DNA of 64,000 nt from Xanthobacter autotrophicus Py2 (GTDB taxonomy: Bacteria > Pseudomonadota > Alphaproteobacteria > Rhizobiales > Xanthobacteraceae). Where the stretch lies: assembly GCA_000017645.1 (NCBI GenBank), contig CP000781.1, forward strand, positions 5,133,501 through 5,197,500. The letters run 5' to 3'. Shown here one piece after another: positions 55,752 to 64,000 of this stretch. The notes below the pieces were generated by a model that saw nothing but the letters and a program-made list of their open reading frames with translations, searched no databases and was not told where the DNA came from. Each line of letters starts with the position of its first letter. Position 1 is the first letter of the stretch. The position numbers and the translations under genes are program-made.

Positions 55752-55780
55752 TTGGTCAAGGCTCATCAGCCGGCTAAGCT
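55752..55780 (+). promoter_or_regulatory. Candidate ppk2 promoter
   Basis: TTGGTC (55752-55757), 17 bp, TAAGCT (55775-55780), 81 bp before the ppk2 start. Spacing is ideal, and each hexamer has four matches to consensus. Confidence 0.35.
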
Positions 55781-55861
55781 GGAGACTGAAAACCAGAAGT
55801 TGCCTTTTGCGCAAAGTCTTGTCCTGCCGCTGCCGCATCACCTTGGGGGGAGACAAAAGAT

Positions 55862-56965
55862 ATGACGAGCAAGGAAAAACCCACCCTCCAAGCCATCGAC
55901 GACGAGAGCGTGCCCGCCCGGATGCCGGCCGCCGTCGAAGCCAGCCTCGCCGAGGAACGGCGCGAGGCGGCGCAGGAAGCGGAACTGTCGGCCGTGGCGG
56001 CCATCGCCTCGGAGAACCCTGCGGACGGCGCACTGAACTCCGGCATCGAGGCGATCATCGCGGGCGCCGCGCCCGACGATGCGGTGCGCCTGCGCAAATC
56101 CCTGGGCTTGCCGAAGCCGGATGGGCACACCCGGGTGACCAGCGACGAACTGGCCGACGACTGGCGCCTGGGCGGCTACCCGTTCAAGTACAAGATGTTG
56201 CGGCGCGACTACGAGCGCGAGAAATTCATCCTCCAGACCGAGCTTCTCAAGCTCCAGTCCTGGGTCAAGGACGCCCAGCAGCGCGTCATCATCCTGTTCG
56301 AGGGGCGCGATGCCGCCGGCAAGGGCGGTGCCATCAAGCGCTTCATGGAGCATCTCAACCCCCGTGGCGCACGGGTGGTCGCTTTGGAAAAGCCGAGCGA
56401 TGTGGAGCGCGGCCAGTGGTATTTCCAGCGCTATGTGGAGCACCTGCCCACGCGGGGCGAGATCGTGCTGTTCGACCGCAGCTGGTACAACCGCGCCGGC
56501 GTCGAACGCGTCATGGGCTTCTGCTCGGATGAGGAATACCGCGAATTCCTGCGCCAGGCGCCGGAGTTCGAGCGCAACCTGGTGCGCAGCGGCATCCACC
56601 TGATCAAGTTCTGGTTCTCCGTGAGCCGCGATGAGCAGCGACGCCGCTTCAAGGAGCGCAAGGTCCACCCGCTCAAGCAATGGAAGCTGTCCCCGGTGGA
56701 CCTCGCCTCCCTCGACAAGTGGGAGGACTACACCCGCGCCAAGGAAGCCATGTTCTTCCACACCGACACGGCGGATTCGCCCTGGACGGTCATCAAGTCC
56801 GACGACAAGAAGCGCGCGCGCCTGAACGCCATGCGCTACGTGCTGCATTCCCTGCCCTACAAGGACAAGGCCCCGGCGCGGATCGGCATGGTCGACAATC
56901 TGCTGGTGGGCCGCGCCAACACCATCCACGAGCGCGGCGAATTCACCTTCACCTCGTCCCGCTGA
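55862..56965 (+). CDS. ppk2: Polyphosphate kinase 2
   Basis: A 367-residue PPK2 that transfers phosphate between polyphosphate and nucleotides. Walker A is LFEGRDAAGKGGAIKRF, and Walker B/lid is LFDRSWYNRAGVERVMGF. The tail WKLSPVDLASLDKWEDYTRA is typical. One catalytic domain is present (class I-like, often GDP or ADP phosphorylating); about 100 residues of Ala/Glu-rich sequence precede it, longer than most. The class cannot be settled by eye. GGGGAGA lies upstream of the ATG. It converges with murJ with only 21 bp between the stops. Confidence 0.94.
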   Translation: MTSKEKPTLQAIDDESVPARMPAAVEASLAEERREAAQEAELSAVAAIASENPADGALNSGIEAIIAGAAPDDAVRLRKSLGLPKPDGHTRVTSDELADDWRLGGYPFKYKMLRRDYEREKFILQTELLKLQSWVKDAQQRVIILFEGRDAAGKGGAIKRFMEHLNPRGARVVALEKPSDVERGQWYFQRYVEHLPTRGEIVLFDRSWYNRAGVERVMGFCSDEEYREFLRQAPEFERNLVRSGIHLIKFWFSVSRDEQRRRFKERKVHPLKQWKLSPVDLASLDKWEDYTRAKEAMFFHTDTADSPWTVIKSDDKKRARLNAMRYVLHSLPYKDKAPARIGMVDNLLVGRANTIHERGEFTFTSSR

Positions 56966-56986
56966 CTTTGAAGATGGTCGGCCGCA

Positions 56987-58648
56987 TCAGCCCCTGCGCC
57001 CACGTAGCGCCCGGCCCACCTTCTGCGCCACCTCGCGCAGCTCGGTGATGCCGAGCGCCCACGCCGCCACCGCATAGACCCCGATGCCGGCAAGGCACAG
57101 CACCGCCCCGCGGACCAGAATGGCGATCACGCCGTTGCCCGGCAGGATTGCCACGAGGCCCATGCGCAGCGCCAGGCCAACCCCGATGGCGATCACCGCC
57201 GCGAGGCTGAGCCGCCAGACCCCGGAGAGCATGCCGGGCGCGGCGGAAAGCACCGCCCCCCGCGCCGCCGCCTCCTTCTCGAACCGCCGCCGCTGCAGCC
57301 AGCCCAAGAGGAAGACATAGGCGAGGATCGCGGTGGAGCTGGCCACCGCCAGACCTTCCGCGCCGAAGCGCTCGCGCAGCACCACATAGAAAGGGATCAT
57401 GGCGAAGGTGACGGCCGTGCCCACCAAAGTCGGCAGCCATGTGGAGCCGAGCGCGTAGAAGCCCCGGCTGATCACGCTCTGCGCCGCCCAGCCACCGATG
57501 CCAATGGTGAGCAGCGCCAGGATCCGCGAGGTCTCCAGCGCATCCGCCGCGGTGAAGCGGGAGCCGAACATGCCCCAGATGAGATAGACCGCCTCATAGC
57601 CCGCGACCGTGAGGCACACGCCGGCCGCGAGGATCGCCACCAGCATCAGCCGGATGGCACGGGACAGCACGCCATAGGCCTCCACCACCTCTCCCGCTGC
57701 GACGAGGCGGCTGATGGTGGGATAGGAGGCGACGCCGAGCGCCATGCCGAAGATGCCGATGGGCACCTTCATGAGCGTGCGGCCATATTGCAGCTGTGCC
57801 AGCGCGCCGGCGGCGAGGAAGGAGGCCTGGTTCTTGATGATCCATTCGTCCACCACCACGATGGAGAAGCCGATCATGATGGGCAGCGACAGCAGCAGGT
57901 AGCGATGCAGGTCCACGCTGCGCAGCGACAGCGCCGCATGCCAGCGCATGTGCGTCCTGAGGCAACCGAACAGGGGCAAGGCGAAGGGGCCGATGATGGA
58001 GCCCGCGAGCACGCCCCAGGCGAAGCCCTCCGCGCCCAGCTCCGGATAATAGGCGCCGACGAGGCCGCCGAGGATGATGCAGGCCGAATAGATCAGCGGC
58101 GCCAGCGCCGGCAGGGCATGGCGGTCCTGCGCCATCAGCGCCGCCGAGAGCAGGCCGCCGAGGATATGGAAGAACTGCGCCGGCAGGATGATGCGCATGA
58201 GGCGCACCAGTTCGTCCACCTCCGCCGCGTCGGTGAAGCCCGGCGCCACGAGGGTGGCGAGCGGCCGGGCGAAGATCATCATCAGCGCGATGGCCAGCGA
58301 GCCCACCACGACGATGAAATTGGCGATGACGCTGAAGGCTTCCCAGCCGCGCCTCGTGTCCCCCGCTTCCAGATATTTGACGAAGATGGGGATGAAGACG
58401 ATGGACAGCGCGCCGGCAGCCAACAGGTAGTTCAGGAAATCCGGCAGGGTGAAGGAAGCGAAGTAGAGGTCCGCCTGCCGGCTCGCTCCCAGGGTGCGGC
58501 CGATGATCTGCTCGCGCACCAGCCCAAGGATGCGGCTGAGGAAGATCGAGACGCCCCAGATCGCCGAGGCGATACCGATGGTTCGGGCCTGGCTCGAACG
58601 CCTGCTCGGTTCCTGCCCAGGTTCCTTGTTCGACCCGTTGGGCGACAT
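56987..58648 (-). CDS. murJ: Lipid II flippase MurJ (MviN)
   Basis: A 553-residue MATE-like membrane protein with about 14 helices that flips lipid II for peptidoglycan synthesis. Conserved segments: SRILGLVREQIIGRTLGAS at helix 1-2, ADLYFASFTLPDFLNYLLAAG, FVKYLEAGDTRRGWEAF and YGRTLMKVPIGIFGMALGVA. The N-terminal ~25 residues are polar (MSPNGSNKEPGQE). The ATG at 58648 has GGGAG four bases upstream; an in-frame extension further upstream is Ser/Arg-rich and unlikely. In some alphaproteobacteria murJ follows glnD/mutS genes; that context is not seen here. Confidence 0.93.
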   Translation of the reverse strand: MSPNGSNKEPGQEPSRRSSQARTIGIASAIWGVSIFLSRILGLVREQIIGRTLGASRQADLYFASFTLPDFLNYLLAAGALSIVFIPIFVKYLEAGDTRRGWEAFSVIANFIVVVGSLAIALMMIFARPLATLVAPGFTDAAEVDELVRLMRIILPAQFFHILGGLLSAALMAQDRHALPALAPLIYSACIILGGLVGAYYPELGAEGFAWGVLAGSIIGPFALPLFGCLRTHMRWHAALSLRSVDLHRYLLLSLPIMIGFSIVVVDEWIIKNQASFLAAGALAQLQYGRTLMKVPIGIFGMALGVASYPTISRLVAAGEVVEAYGVLSRAIRLMLVAILAAGVCLTVAGYEAVYLIWGMFGSRFTAADALETSRILALLTIGIGGWAAQSVISRGFYALGSTWLPTLVGTAVTFAMIPFYVVLRERFGAEGLAVASSTAILAYVFLLGWLQRRRFEKEAAARGAVLSAAPGMLSGVWRLSLAAVIAIGVGLALRMGLVAILPGNGVIAILVRGAVLCLAGIGVYAVAAWALGITELREVAQKVGRALRGRRG

Positions 58649-58890
58649 CCCGCTCCCGCTCAAGTCCTGCTCCTTCTGCGCCGCGACGGACGCCCCCTGC
58701 CCTTCTCGGCATCCTTGAGCGGGTTCGCAAGCCCCACTGCTCGCGGATGATGCGGCTGACCGCCGCCTGCGGCGCACGATGGCACCGGCTGCGACCTCCG
58801 TCGCGGTTCACGCCGGCCGGCCGCATGCTATCCCATCCGGCGAGGGGCTGAGCCGGCCGGTCCAGCCCGCGCGGGCAGCAGGAGAGGAAC

Positions 58891-60714
58891 ATGCGCGCAA
58901 TGCTGACAGCGAAATCCCTTGCCGTAGCGACCGCCGCCGCGCTCCTCGGATTGGCCCCGGCCCATGCCAACGACGACGTGCTGAAACGCATCGCAGATCC
59001 GGCGGGCCAGGTGCTCCAGACAATCGACTACGCCAACACGCGCTATTCCCGCCTCGACCAGATCAACGCCGCCAACGTGGGCAAGCTTGCGGTGGCCTGG
59101 ACCTTCTCCACCGGCGTGCTGCGCGGCCATGAGGGCAGCCCGCTGGTCGTGGACGGGGTGATGTATGTCCACACCCCCTTCCCCAACATCGTCTATGCGC
59201 TGGATCTCGATCACGACGGCCGCATCCTGTGGAAGTACGAGCCCAAGCAGGGCCGCGCCGTCACCGCCATCATGTGCTGCGACCTGATCAACCGCGGCCT
59301 CGCCTATGCCGAGGGCATGGTGTTCTTGCACCAGGCCGACACCACCATCGTCGCGCTCGACGCCAAAACCGGCGCGGTGCGCTGGAAGGTCGCCAACGGC
59401 GATCCGAAAAAGGGGGAATCCAGCACCGCCACCGTCATGCCGGTGAAGGACAAGCTGATCGTCGGCATCGCCGGCGCGGAGTTCGGCGCGCGCGGGCACA
59501 TCAGCGCCTACAACCTGAAGGACGGCACCCTCGCCTGGCGGGCCTACAGCACCGGCCCCGACGCCGAGATGCTGCTGGATCCGCGCAAGACCACCGAGCT
59601 GGGCAAGCCGGTGGGCGCAGATTCCTCGCTGAAGAGCTGGCAGGGCGACCAATGGAAGATCGGCGGTGGCGCCCCGTGGGGCTGGTTCGCCTACGACCCG
59701 AAGCTCAACCTCGTCTATTACGGCAGCGCCAATCCCTCCACCTGGAACCCGTCTCAGCGCCCCGGCGACAACAAATGGTCCGACACCATCTTCGCCCGCG
59801 ATGCCGACACCGGCGTCGCCCGCTGGGTCTACCAGATGACGCCCCACGACCAGTGGGACTTCGACGGCGTCAACGAGATGATCCTCACCGACCAGATGGT
59901 GGACGGCCAAGCGCGCGCGCTGCTCACCCATTTCGACCGTAACGGCTTCGCCTACACAATCGACCGCGCCACCGGCGCACTGCTTGGGGCGGAAAAGTTC
60001 GACCCGACCGTCAACTGGGCCGCCGGCATCGACATGGACCCGGCGAGCCCCACCTACGGCCGACCCCTCCTCGATCCGGCCCACGGCACCGAGGCGAAAG
60101 GCGAGGACGAGACCTACACCGGCATCTGCCCCGCCGCCCTCGGCGCCAAGAACCAGCAGCCGGCAGCCTATTCCCCGAAAACCGGCCTGTTCTACGTGCC
60201 CACCAACCACCTGTGCATGGACTACGAGCCGTTCCACGTGGACTACACCCCCGGCCAGCCCTATGTGGGGGCGACGCTCACCATGTATCCGGCCCGTGGC
60301 GGCGACGGGCGGACGGGCAATTTCATCGCCTGGGACAATGTGAAGGGCCGCATCGCCTGGTCCGTGCCGGAGCTTTTCTCGGTCTGGTCGGGCGCCCTCG
60401 CCACCGCCGGCGGCGTGGTGTTCTACGGCACGCTGGAGGGCTACCTGAAGGCCGTGGACGCGACGACCGGCAAGGAGCTCTACCGCTTCAAGACGCCGTC
60501 CGGCATCGTCGGCAACGTCATGACCTACACCCATCGCGGCCGGCAATGTGTGGCGGTGCTGTCCGGGATCGGCGGCTGGGCGGGCATCGGCCTCGCCGCT
60601 GGCCTCGCCGACCCCGACGCCGGCTCCGGCGCCAAGGACGCCTACGCCGCACTCGACCGCTACACGGCGCTCGGCGGCCAGCTCACCGTCTTCGCGCTGC
60701 CTGAGGGGTTTTAG
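58891..60714 (+). CDS. xoxF: Lanthanide-type PQQ methanol dehydrogenase XoxF
   Basis: A 607-residue periplasmic quinoprotein with a signal peptide (cut after AHA, residue 26). The adjacent cysteine pair C129-C130 in [10 protein letters not shown] is present. Metal ligands follow the MDH pattern: E197 (AGAEFG), N281 (SANPSTWN) and catalytic D323 in HDQWDFDG. Two residues on, D325 replaces the Ala of calcium-type MxaF; this extra Asp is the marker of lanthanide-dependent XoxF enzymes. [19 protein letters not shown] also fits XoxF. No xoxG, xoxJ or pqq genes are in the window, so the cytochrome and cofactor supply must be encoded elsewhere. It is preceded by a 240-bp region divergent from murJ. 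Confidence 0.95.
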   Translation: MRAMLTAKSLAVATAAALLGLAPAHANDDVLKRIADPAGQVLQTIDYANTRYSRLDQINAANVGKLAVAWTFSTGVLRGHEGSPLVVDGVMYVHTPFPNIVYALDLDHDGRILWKYEPKQGRAVTAIMCCDLINRGLAYAEGMVFLHQADTTIVALDAKTGAVRWKVANGDPKKGESSTATVMPVKDKLIVGIAGAEFGARGHISAYNLKDGTLAWRAYSTGPDAEMLLDPRKTTELGKPVGADSSLKSWQGDQWKIGGGAPWGWFAYDPKLNLVYYGSANPSTWNPSQRPGDNKWSDTIFARDADTGVARWVYQMTPHDQWDFDGVNEMILTDQMVDGQARALLTHFDRNGFAYTIDRATGALLGAEKFDPTVNWAAGIDMDPASPTYGRPLLDPAHGTEAKGEDETYTGICPAALGAKNQQPAAYSPKTGLFYVPTNHLCMDYEPFHVDYTPGQPYVGATLTMYPARGGDGRTGNFIAWDNVKGRIAWSVPELFSVWSGALATAGGVVFYGTLEGYLKAVDATTGKELYRFKTPSGIVGNVMTYTHRGRQCVAVLSGIGGWAGIGLAAGLADPDAGSGAKDAYAALDRYTALGGQLTVFALPEGF

Positions 60715-60728
60715 GATCGCGGCAGGCG

Positions 60729-60808
60729 TCCTCCTGTTCGATTGGGCGGCCAGGGCGCAGGGCAAGACGCGTTCGGATTTCATCCTCGAAGCCGCTCACC
60801 GCGCCGCC
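60729..60808 (+). pseudogene. Remnant of a DUF1778 (TacA-type) antitoxin gene
   Basis: The frame from 60728 reads LLFDWAARAQGKTRSDFILE followed by AAHRAA, the conserved C-terminal half of DUF1778 antitoxins. It has no start codon of its own: upstream it runs straight into the xoxF stop region, and the N-terminal DNA-binding part is missing. About 27 residues survive. Confidence 0.75.
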
Positions 60809-60812
60809 AAGC

Positions 60813-60993
60813 CTCGACGAGTGGCTGAAGCGCCGTTCGCTGACCAACCAGAGGCGGAGGCGTCGCGCACTATGTGCTGACCGCTGACAACCGTGTTGTC
60901 GCCCGCTACGCCCCCGCATCCGGTGCTTTGGCTTGCACAATCGCGACAGGCAAGCCGAGGCGCAACATGCCCCATCCGATCCCCGTGGCTACT
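60813..60993 (+). pseudogene. Remnant of a GNAT (TacT-type) toxin gene
   Basis: Directly after the antitoxin fragment, DNA reads LDEWLKRRSLTNQ, then in shifted frames EASRT and YVLTADNRVVARYAPASGAL, then GKPRRNMPHPIPV. These blocks appear in this order at the start of TacT-type acetyltransferase toxins. At least one frameshift lies near 60870, and everything after the PIPV block, including the acetyl-CoA site, is lost. A dead type II toxin-antitoxin module. Confidence 0.75.
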
Positions 60994-61017
60994 CAGACAA
61001 CATTGAACCTATCAGAC

Positions 61018-63069
61018 CTAATCACCTGCAAAATCAGCGAGATATTCCGACGCAGGACTGACGCCGGACAGCAGCAGATGCTCGCGCGCCCGTGTACACG
61101 CCACATAGAGCAATCGGCGCTCCGTTTCGTAGATATCGTCTAGCTCGGCTTCGTCTGCGGCGTCGGTCACACGTTCGTCGAGAGGCAGAACGCCTTCGTC
61201 GCATGCCATCACGACGACAGCGCGGAATTCCAGCCCCTTGGCCAGGTCCATGGGTGCAGTCGAAATTTGCTCGGCGCCATCGAGCCCGGCGATCGCCGCC
61301 CGGGCGCGCGCGACAAGCTGGGAGGAGCGAACGAAAATGCCGATCTCATGGGCCGAAATGCCCTCGCTGAGCCAGGCTGCCACCACCGCGCGCACCGCGT
61401 CTGCCTCGGCTTCGATGCCTGACAGGCGTTTGACGTCCGGCAGCGGTCCATCGAAGACGGACACGATCCCGCGCCGCTCGTCCTCCATGCCATCGGTATC
61501 GCGCAAAACGGATGGCAATAACCGGTCGGCGGCACTGCGGATCTGTTGGGATGTCCGGTAACAGACCTTGAGCGTGTGCGACCGGCCCCTCACCTCGACG
61601 CCGAGGCTCGCCCACGAATAGGGACGCTGAAAGATGCGCTGGCCGACGTCGCCGGACAGGAACAGGCCATCCGGCCGGGCTGGCGCAAGCGCGGCGAAAA
61701 ATCTCAGCTCGGCCGGGGCGAGGTCCTGCGCTTCGTCGATGATGACATGGTCGAACGCCTTGGACGGACGCCGCGCCAGAGCCTCCGCGAGTCCGGTGAA
61801 AACGTCCGCCTAGGTCGTATAGCGCTCTGCGGCCAGCGCCTCACGCGTCGCCGCGAACACCGGCCACAGCCGTGCGCGCTGGTTGGGGCCAAGCCTGTTC
61901 TTGCGTCCCATACGCTGGACGGTGGAATAGGCGTCGAGCGATGTCAGGCCCCACGCATCGACCACATTGCTCCACTCGGACAGCAGGAAGCGATCCGAAA
62001 ATCCCTTCAGGCCAGTCGCGGCGGCGGCGGCACGCAGCCGCTCCCGCAGGATGGCGTCGGAGGCGATGCGGGGGCGCGCCCCATGCTCAAGCTGATACAT
62101 CTCCTCGGCGATGCCCCGGAACGACGCGGTGGTGAGGCGCGGCACGATGCCTCCCGTCTCCGTTGCAAGCACCAGAAGCTTCTTCGCCAGGGCATTCGCC
62201 AGCGGCTGTGAGAAGCTCGCCAGCAGGATGCGGGCGTCGGGGTTCGCGCGCGCCAGCCGGACGGCGCGATGGAGCGCGACGATGGTCTTGCCGGTGCCCG
62301 CCGAGCCTGCCACCCGCGCCGGCCCCGAGAAGGTGCGATCCACCAATGCGCGCTGCGAGGGATGCAGGAAGACGCCCCACTTCTCCCACGGGAAGGCCAG
62401 CGCCTGTTCCAGTTCCTCCTGATTGGCGATGAGGCGGATGCGACGCAGCGCATCGGGATGGGCGAAGGGAGAGGCAGGTGCCGGCGTGGGTGGGGCAAGC
62501 ATACCGGTCGCCGCATATTGCAGCAGCGCCTCGGCAGCCTCGGCCGGCAGGTGCCTGGCGAGGGCGAAGAATCCGTCCTCGTTGGCCGCGCGCACGTCCG
62601 CCAGCCAATCGGCGGGCACGCCGATGGAGAGCAGCGCCTCGTCGTCCAGCGCGGCGAATAGGCGCGGGGCCGCCTGCGGACCCTCGGTCGGTGCGGGAAG
62701 GACGACATCGAGCGTCGCCGGCGCGGCAACCTCCTCCACAAGCTCGCGCACCTCCACGATCTGGATGGCGCCGGTGCGCGGATGCGCCTCGATCCGCCGG
62801 CGCTCCGCCCAGGCATAGGCGTCGTCGTGATGGCCCACATAGGCCAGCAGCAGGCTGTCGCCGGTCTTGTGGATGACGAGGCGGATGTCGCGGTTGACGC
62901 GGGCGGACCAGAAATTGGCATCCTTGGACTTGTCGATGCGGTGCAGCTTGAGCCCGTTGCCGGCAGGGTCCATCTGCAGGTCGAACACGCTCGCCTTCAC
63001 CGCCTTCTGGTCCGGACCGGACAGGCGGGTGAAGGATGAGGTGAAGGTCTCGGCGATGAGGAAGGTCAA
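61018..63069 (-). pseudogene. UvrD-like helicase with RelE-like N-terminal domain, interrupted by an in-frame amber codon
   Basis: A 684-codon reading frame for a superfamily 1 helicase with one internal stop, TAG at 61810-61812. The first 90 residues (LIAETFTSSFTRLSGPDQKA, KDANFWSARVNRDIRLVIHK) resemble the RelE/ParE toxin fold. Walker A VAGSAGTGKT is at about 253-262. After the stop the frame continues with IIDEAQDL, LSGDVGQRIFQRPY, VCYRTSQQ, MDLAKGLEFRAVVV and RRLLYVACTRARE, so all motifs survive. The stop follows RYTT and precedes ADVFTGL; a tryptophan codon is a plausible ancestor. Start is probably TTG 63069 with GGATGAG upstream, 10 bp after the DUF6508 gene. Confidence 0.85.
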
Positions 63070-63079
63070 AGGCCGATGC

Positions 63080-63502
63080 TCATCCAAGGTCCGAGGAAGG
63101 ATCGCCGGCAAGGACGGCCGCACGCTCGACGATGCGCAAGATCAGGCCGGAATCGAATGCAGACATCAGTGCGCCTTCGCAAAACCGCTCCTGCCGGACG
63201 CAGACGGTGATCAGCCGCCCAAGTTGCTCTGGGGTTGCCGTCGCGATTGCCGCTTCTTCGCCTTGCAACGCTTTCGCCTCGTCGGACTGCGCCCAGACTT
63301 GCCAGTCGAAATCCGTCAACACCCAGGATTGCCGATAGGCTGCCTCAACGAAAGCATCGACCACGGGATCGTAGTCGATGAATGGCATTTGCAAAACGCC
63401 CGGCTCTGTCTGCTCGCCTCCCCTCACATTGCCTGCAGTGAAACCGGGCTGCTGCAACGGGGGAAGAAAATCGGCCAATGCCTGAATATCCGCGCGGGTC
63501 AT
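63080..63502 (-). CDS. DUF6508 domain protein
   Basis: A 140-residue cytosolic protein: DIQALADFLPPLQQPGF at the start, then VVDAFVEAAYRQSWVLTDFD, and LGRLITVCVRQERFCEGAL, the block typical of DUF6508. Its function is unknown; homologues are often next to DNA methyltransferase and helicase genes. Its ATG overlaps the stop of the broken methyltransferase gene by 4 bp, and the helicase starts 10 bp after it. The frame itself is intact, so it may still be expressed. Confidence 0.75.
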   Translation of the reverse strand: MTRADIQALADFLPPLQQPGFTAGNVRGGEQTEPGVLQMPFIDYDPVVDAFVEAAYRQSWVLTDFDWQVWAQSDEAKALQGEEAAIATATPEQLGRLITVCVRQERFCEGALMSAFDSGLILRIVERAAVLAGDPSSDLG

Positions 63503-64000
63503 GTCGCAAACACCTTCATCACTTCATCCCCGAAGTGATTGATGACCTTGACTGCGATGCGCCGCCCCGGCGGCCGTGGAAACGGCCGGGACGTGTCGGA
63601 ATAGAGCGTGGCCCAGGCGTCCGCGTCGATCTCGGCCTGCAGGGCTGTCTTCAGGCTCTTGTAGGGATCGTTGGCGCCGAGGAAGTAGGCGTAGGCTGTC
63701 GCCCAGGATCAGCCGGTTCGACCAGTGCTGGTCGTGCTGGTAGAATTCCGCCCGCTGGTCCGGCGCGATGCCGTTGAAATCGGAGAACAGGTCGGGCGCG
63801 TCGGTGTCCGCGTCCCGCTTTTCCGCCGTGCGGCGCTTCAGGTCGTCGATGATGGCTTTCGGGTGGATCTTCTCCTGGATATAGAGCGGCGGCACGTTCA
63901 CCACGAGGTCGGACCAGTCCTGCCGGTCCTTGCCCCGCCACACCAGCTGCGCGTCGGCAAGCGTGAGCGTGCCGGTTTCCGCCAGCTGCTGCATCTGCTC
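63499..64000 (-). pseudogene. Site-specific DNA methyltransferase (Mod-like) with internal deletion, partial
   Basis: The gene enters from the right edge. It codes for a Mod-type N-terminus (DAQLVWRGKDRQDWSDLVV, YIQEKIHPKAIIDDLKRRT, DLFSDFNGIAPDQ, FYQHDQHWSNRLILGDS), then changes frame at about 63690-63697. It joins a C-terminal segment DPYKSLKTALQAEID, TSRPFPRPPGRRIAVKVINH and GDEVMKVFAT. The whole catalytic middle, with the DPPY and SAM-binding motifs, is missing. The C-terminal part probably belongs to the same protein, less certainly to a restriction partner. It cannot methylate DNA. Confidence 0.8.

Noticed and set aside
58891..60714. Calcium-dependent methanol dehydrogenase MxaF
   Set aside because: The residue two positions after the catalytic Asp is Asp (D325), not Ala, and no mxa genes accompany it.
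58828..60783. A 651-codon minus-strand frame opposite xoxF
   Set aside because: It mirrors the xoxF coding frame and extends through the toxin-antitoxin remnant; no recognisable domain.

Overview
The window is high-GC DNA from an alphaproteobacterium, most likely a Xanthobacteraceae member (Xanthobacter, Azorhizobium, Ancylobacter or Starkeya type). The evidence is protein family content and order: an aa3 oxidase cluster in the usual alphaproteobacterial order, a long RNase E, a B12-dependent ribonucleotide reductase, an IalB-family protein, an HEWYP/CCSG-type secreted protein and a lanthanide-type methanol dehydrogenase. The genus is inferred. I saw no rRNA, tRNA, CRISPR array or intact insertion sequence.

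Layout. 1-4251 (minus): cytochrome aa3 oxidase genes coxB-ctaD-ctaB-small CoxF-like ORF-ctaG, with ctaG cut by the window edge. 4827-10327: IalB-like protein, Kef-type antiporter, DUF937 protein, DUF1127 protein and a LysR regulator. 10350-19013 (minus): a catabolic locus made of a peptide-type ABC transporter (binding protein, two permeases, fused double ATPase), an AtzG/AtzE/HpxZ ureide-hydrolase set and a GntR regulator. Two matching operator-like sites lie upstream of the binding protein. 19231-20759 (minus): phosphatidylserine synthase and decarboxylase. 20825-25397: an AraC regulator divergent from an SDR-thiolase-acyl-CoA dehydrogenase operon that fits short or branched acyl-CoA oxidation.

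25440-38346 is mostly core cell biology: murein amidase, RNase E, PBP1A, a PAS/GAF/GGDEF/EAL protein, release factor 2 and a small secreted protein. 38389-44155 (minus) holds a secreted clan-A glycosidase and NrdJ. 44817-49929 (plus) has an MHS-family transporter, photolyase, cysteine synthase and mercaptopyruvate sulfurtransferase. 50003-58648 is a mixed surface and metabolic stretch: GalE, a methyltransferase, an acyltransferase, a membrane-anchored adenosine deaminase-like enzyme, a GST, PPK2 and MurJ. A solitary xoxF follows.

The right end (60.7-64 kb) is a decaying defence island. It has remnants of a DUF1778/GNAT toxin-antitoxin pair, a UvrD-like helicase with a RelE-like N-terminus interrupted by one in-frame amber codon, a DUF6508 gene, and a DNA methyltransferase gene that has lost its catalytic middle by internal deletion. 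The helicase motifs are otherwise intact on both sides of the stop, so the damage looks recent.

The intergenic DNA is rich in palindromic elements: a four-unit hairpin array, long perfect inverted repeats, stem-loops that span stop codons, and a GC-rich repeat family that also forms the linker of the fused ABC ATPase. The strongest leads are the transporter-coupled ureide locus with its predicted GntR operators, and the eroded methyltransferase/DUF6508/RelE-UvrD module.
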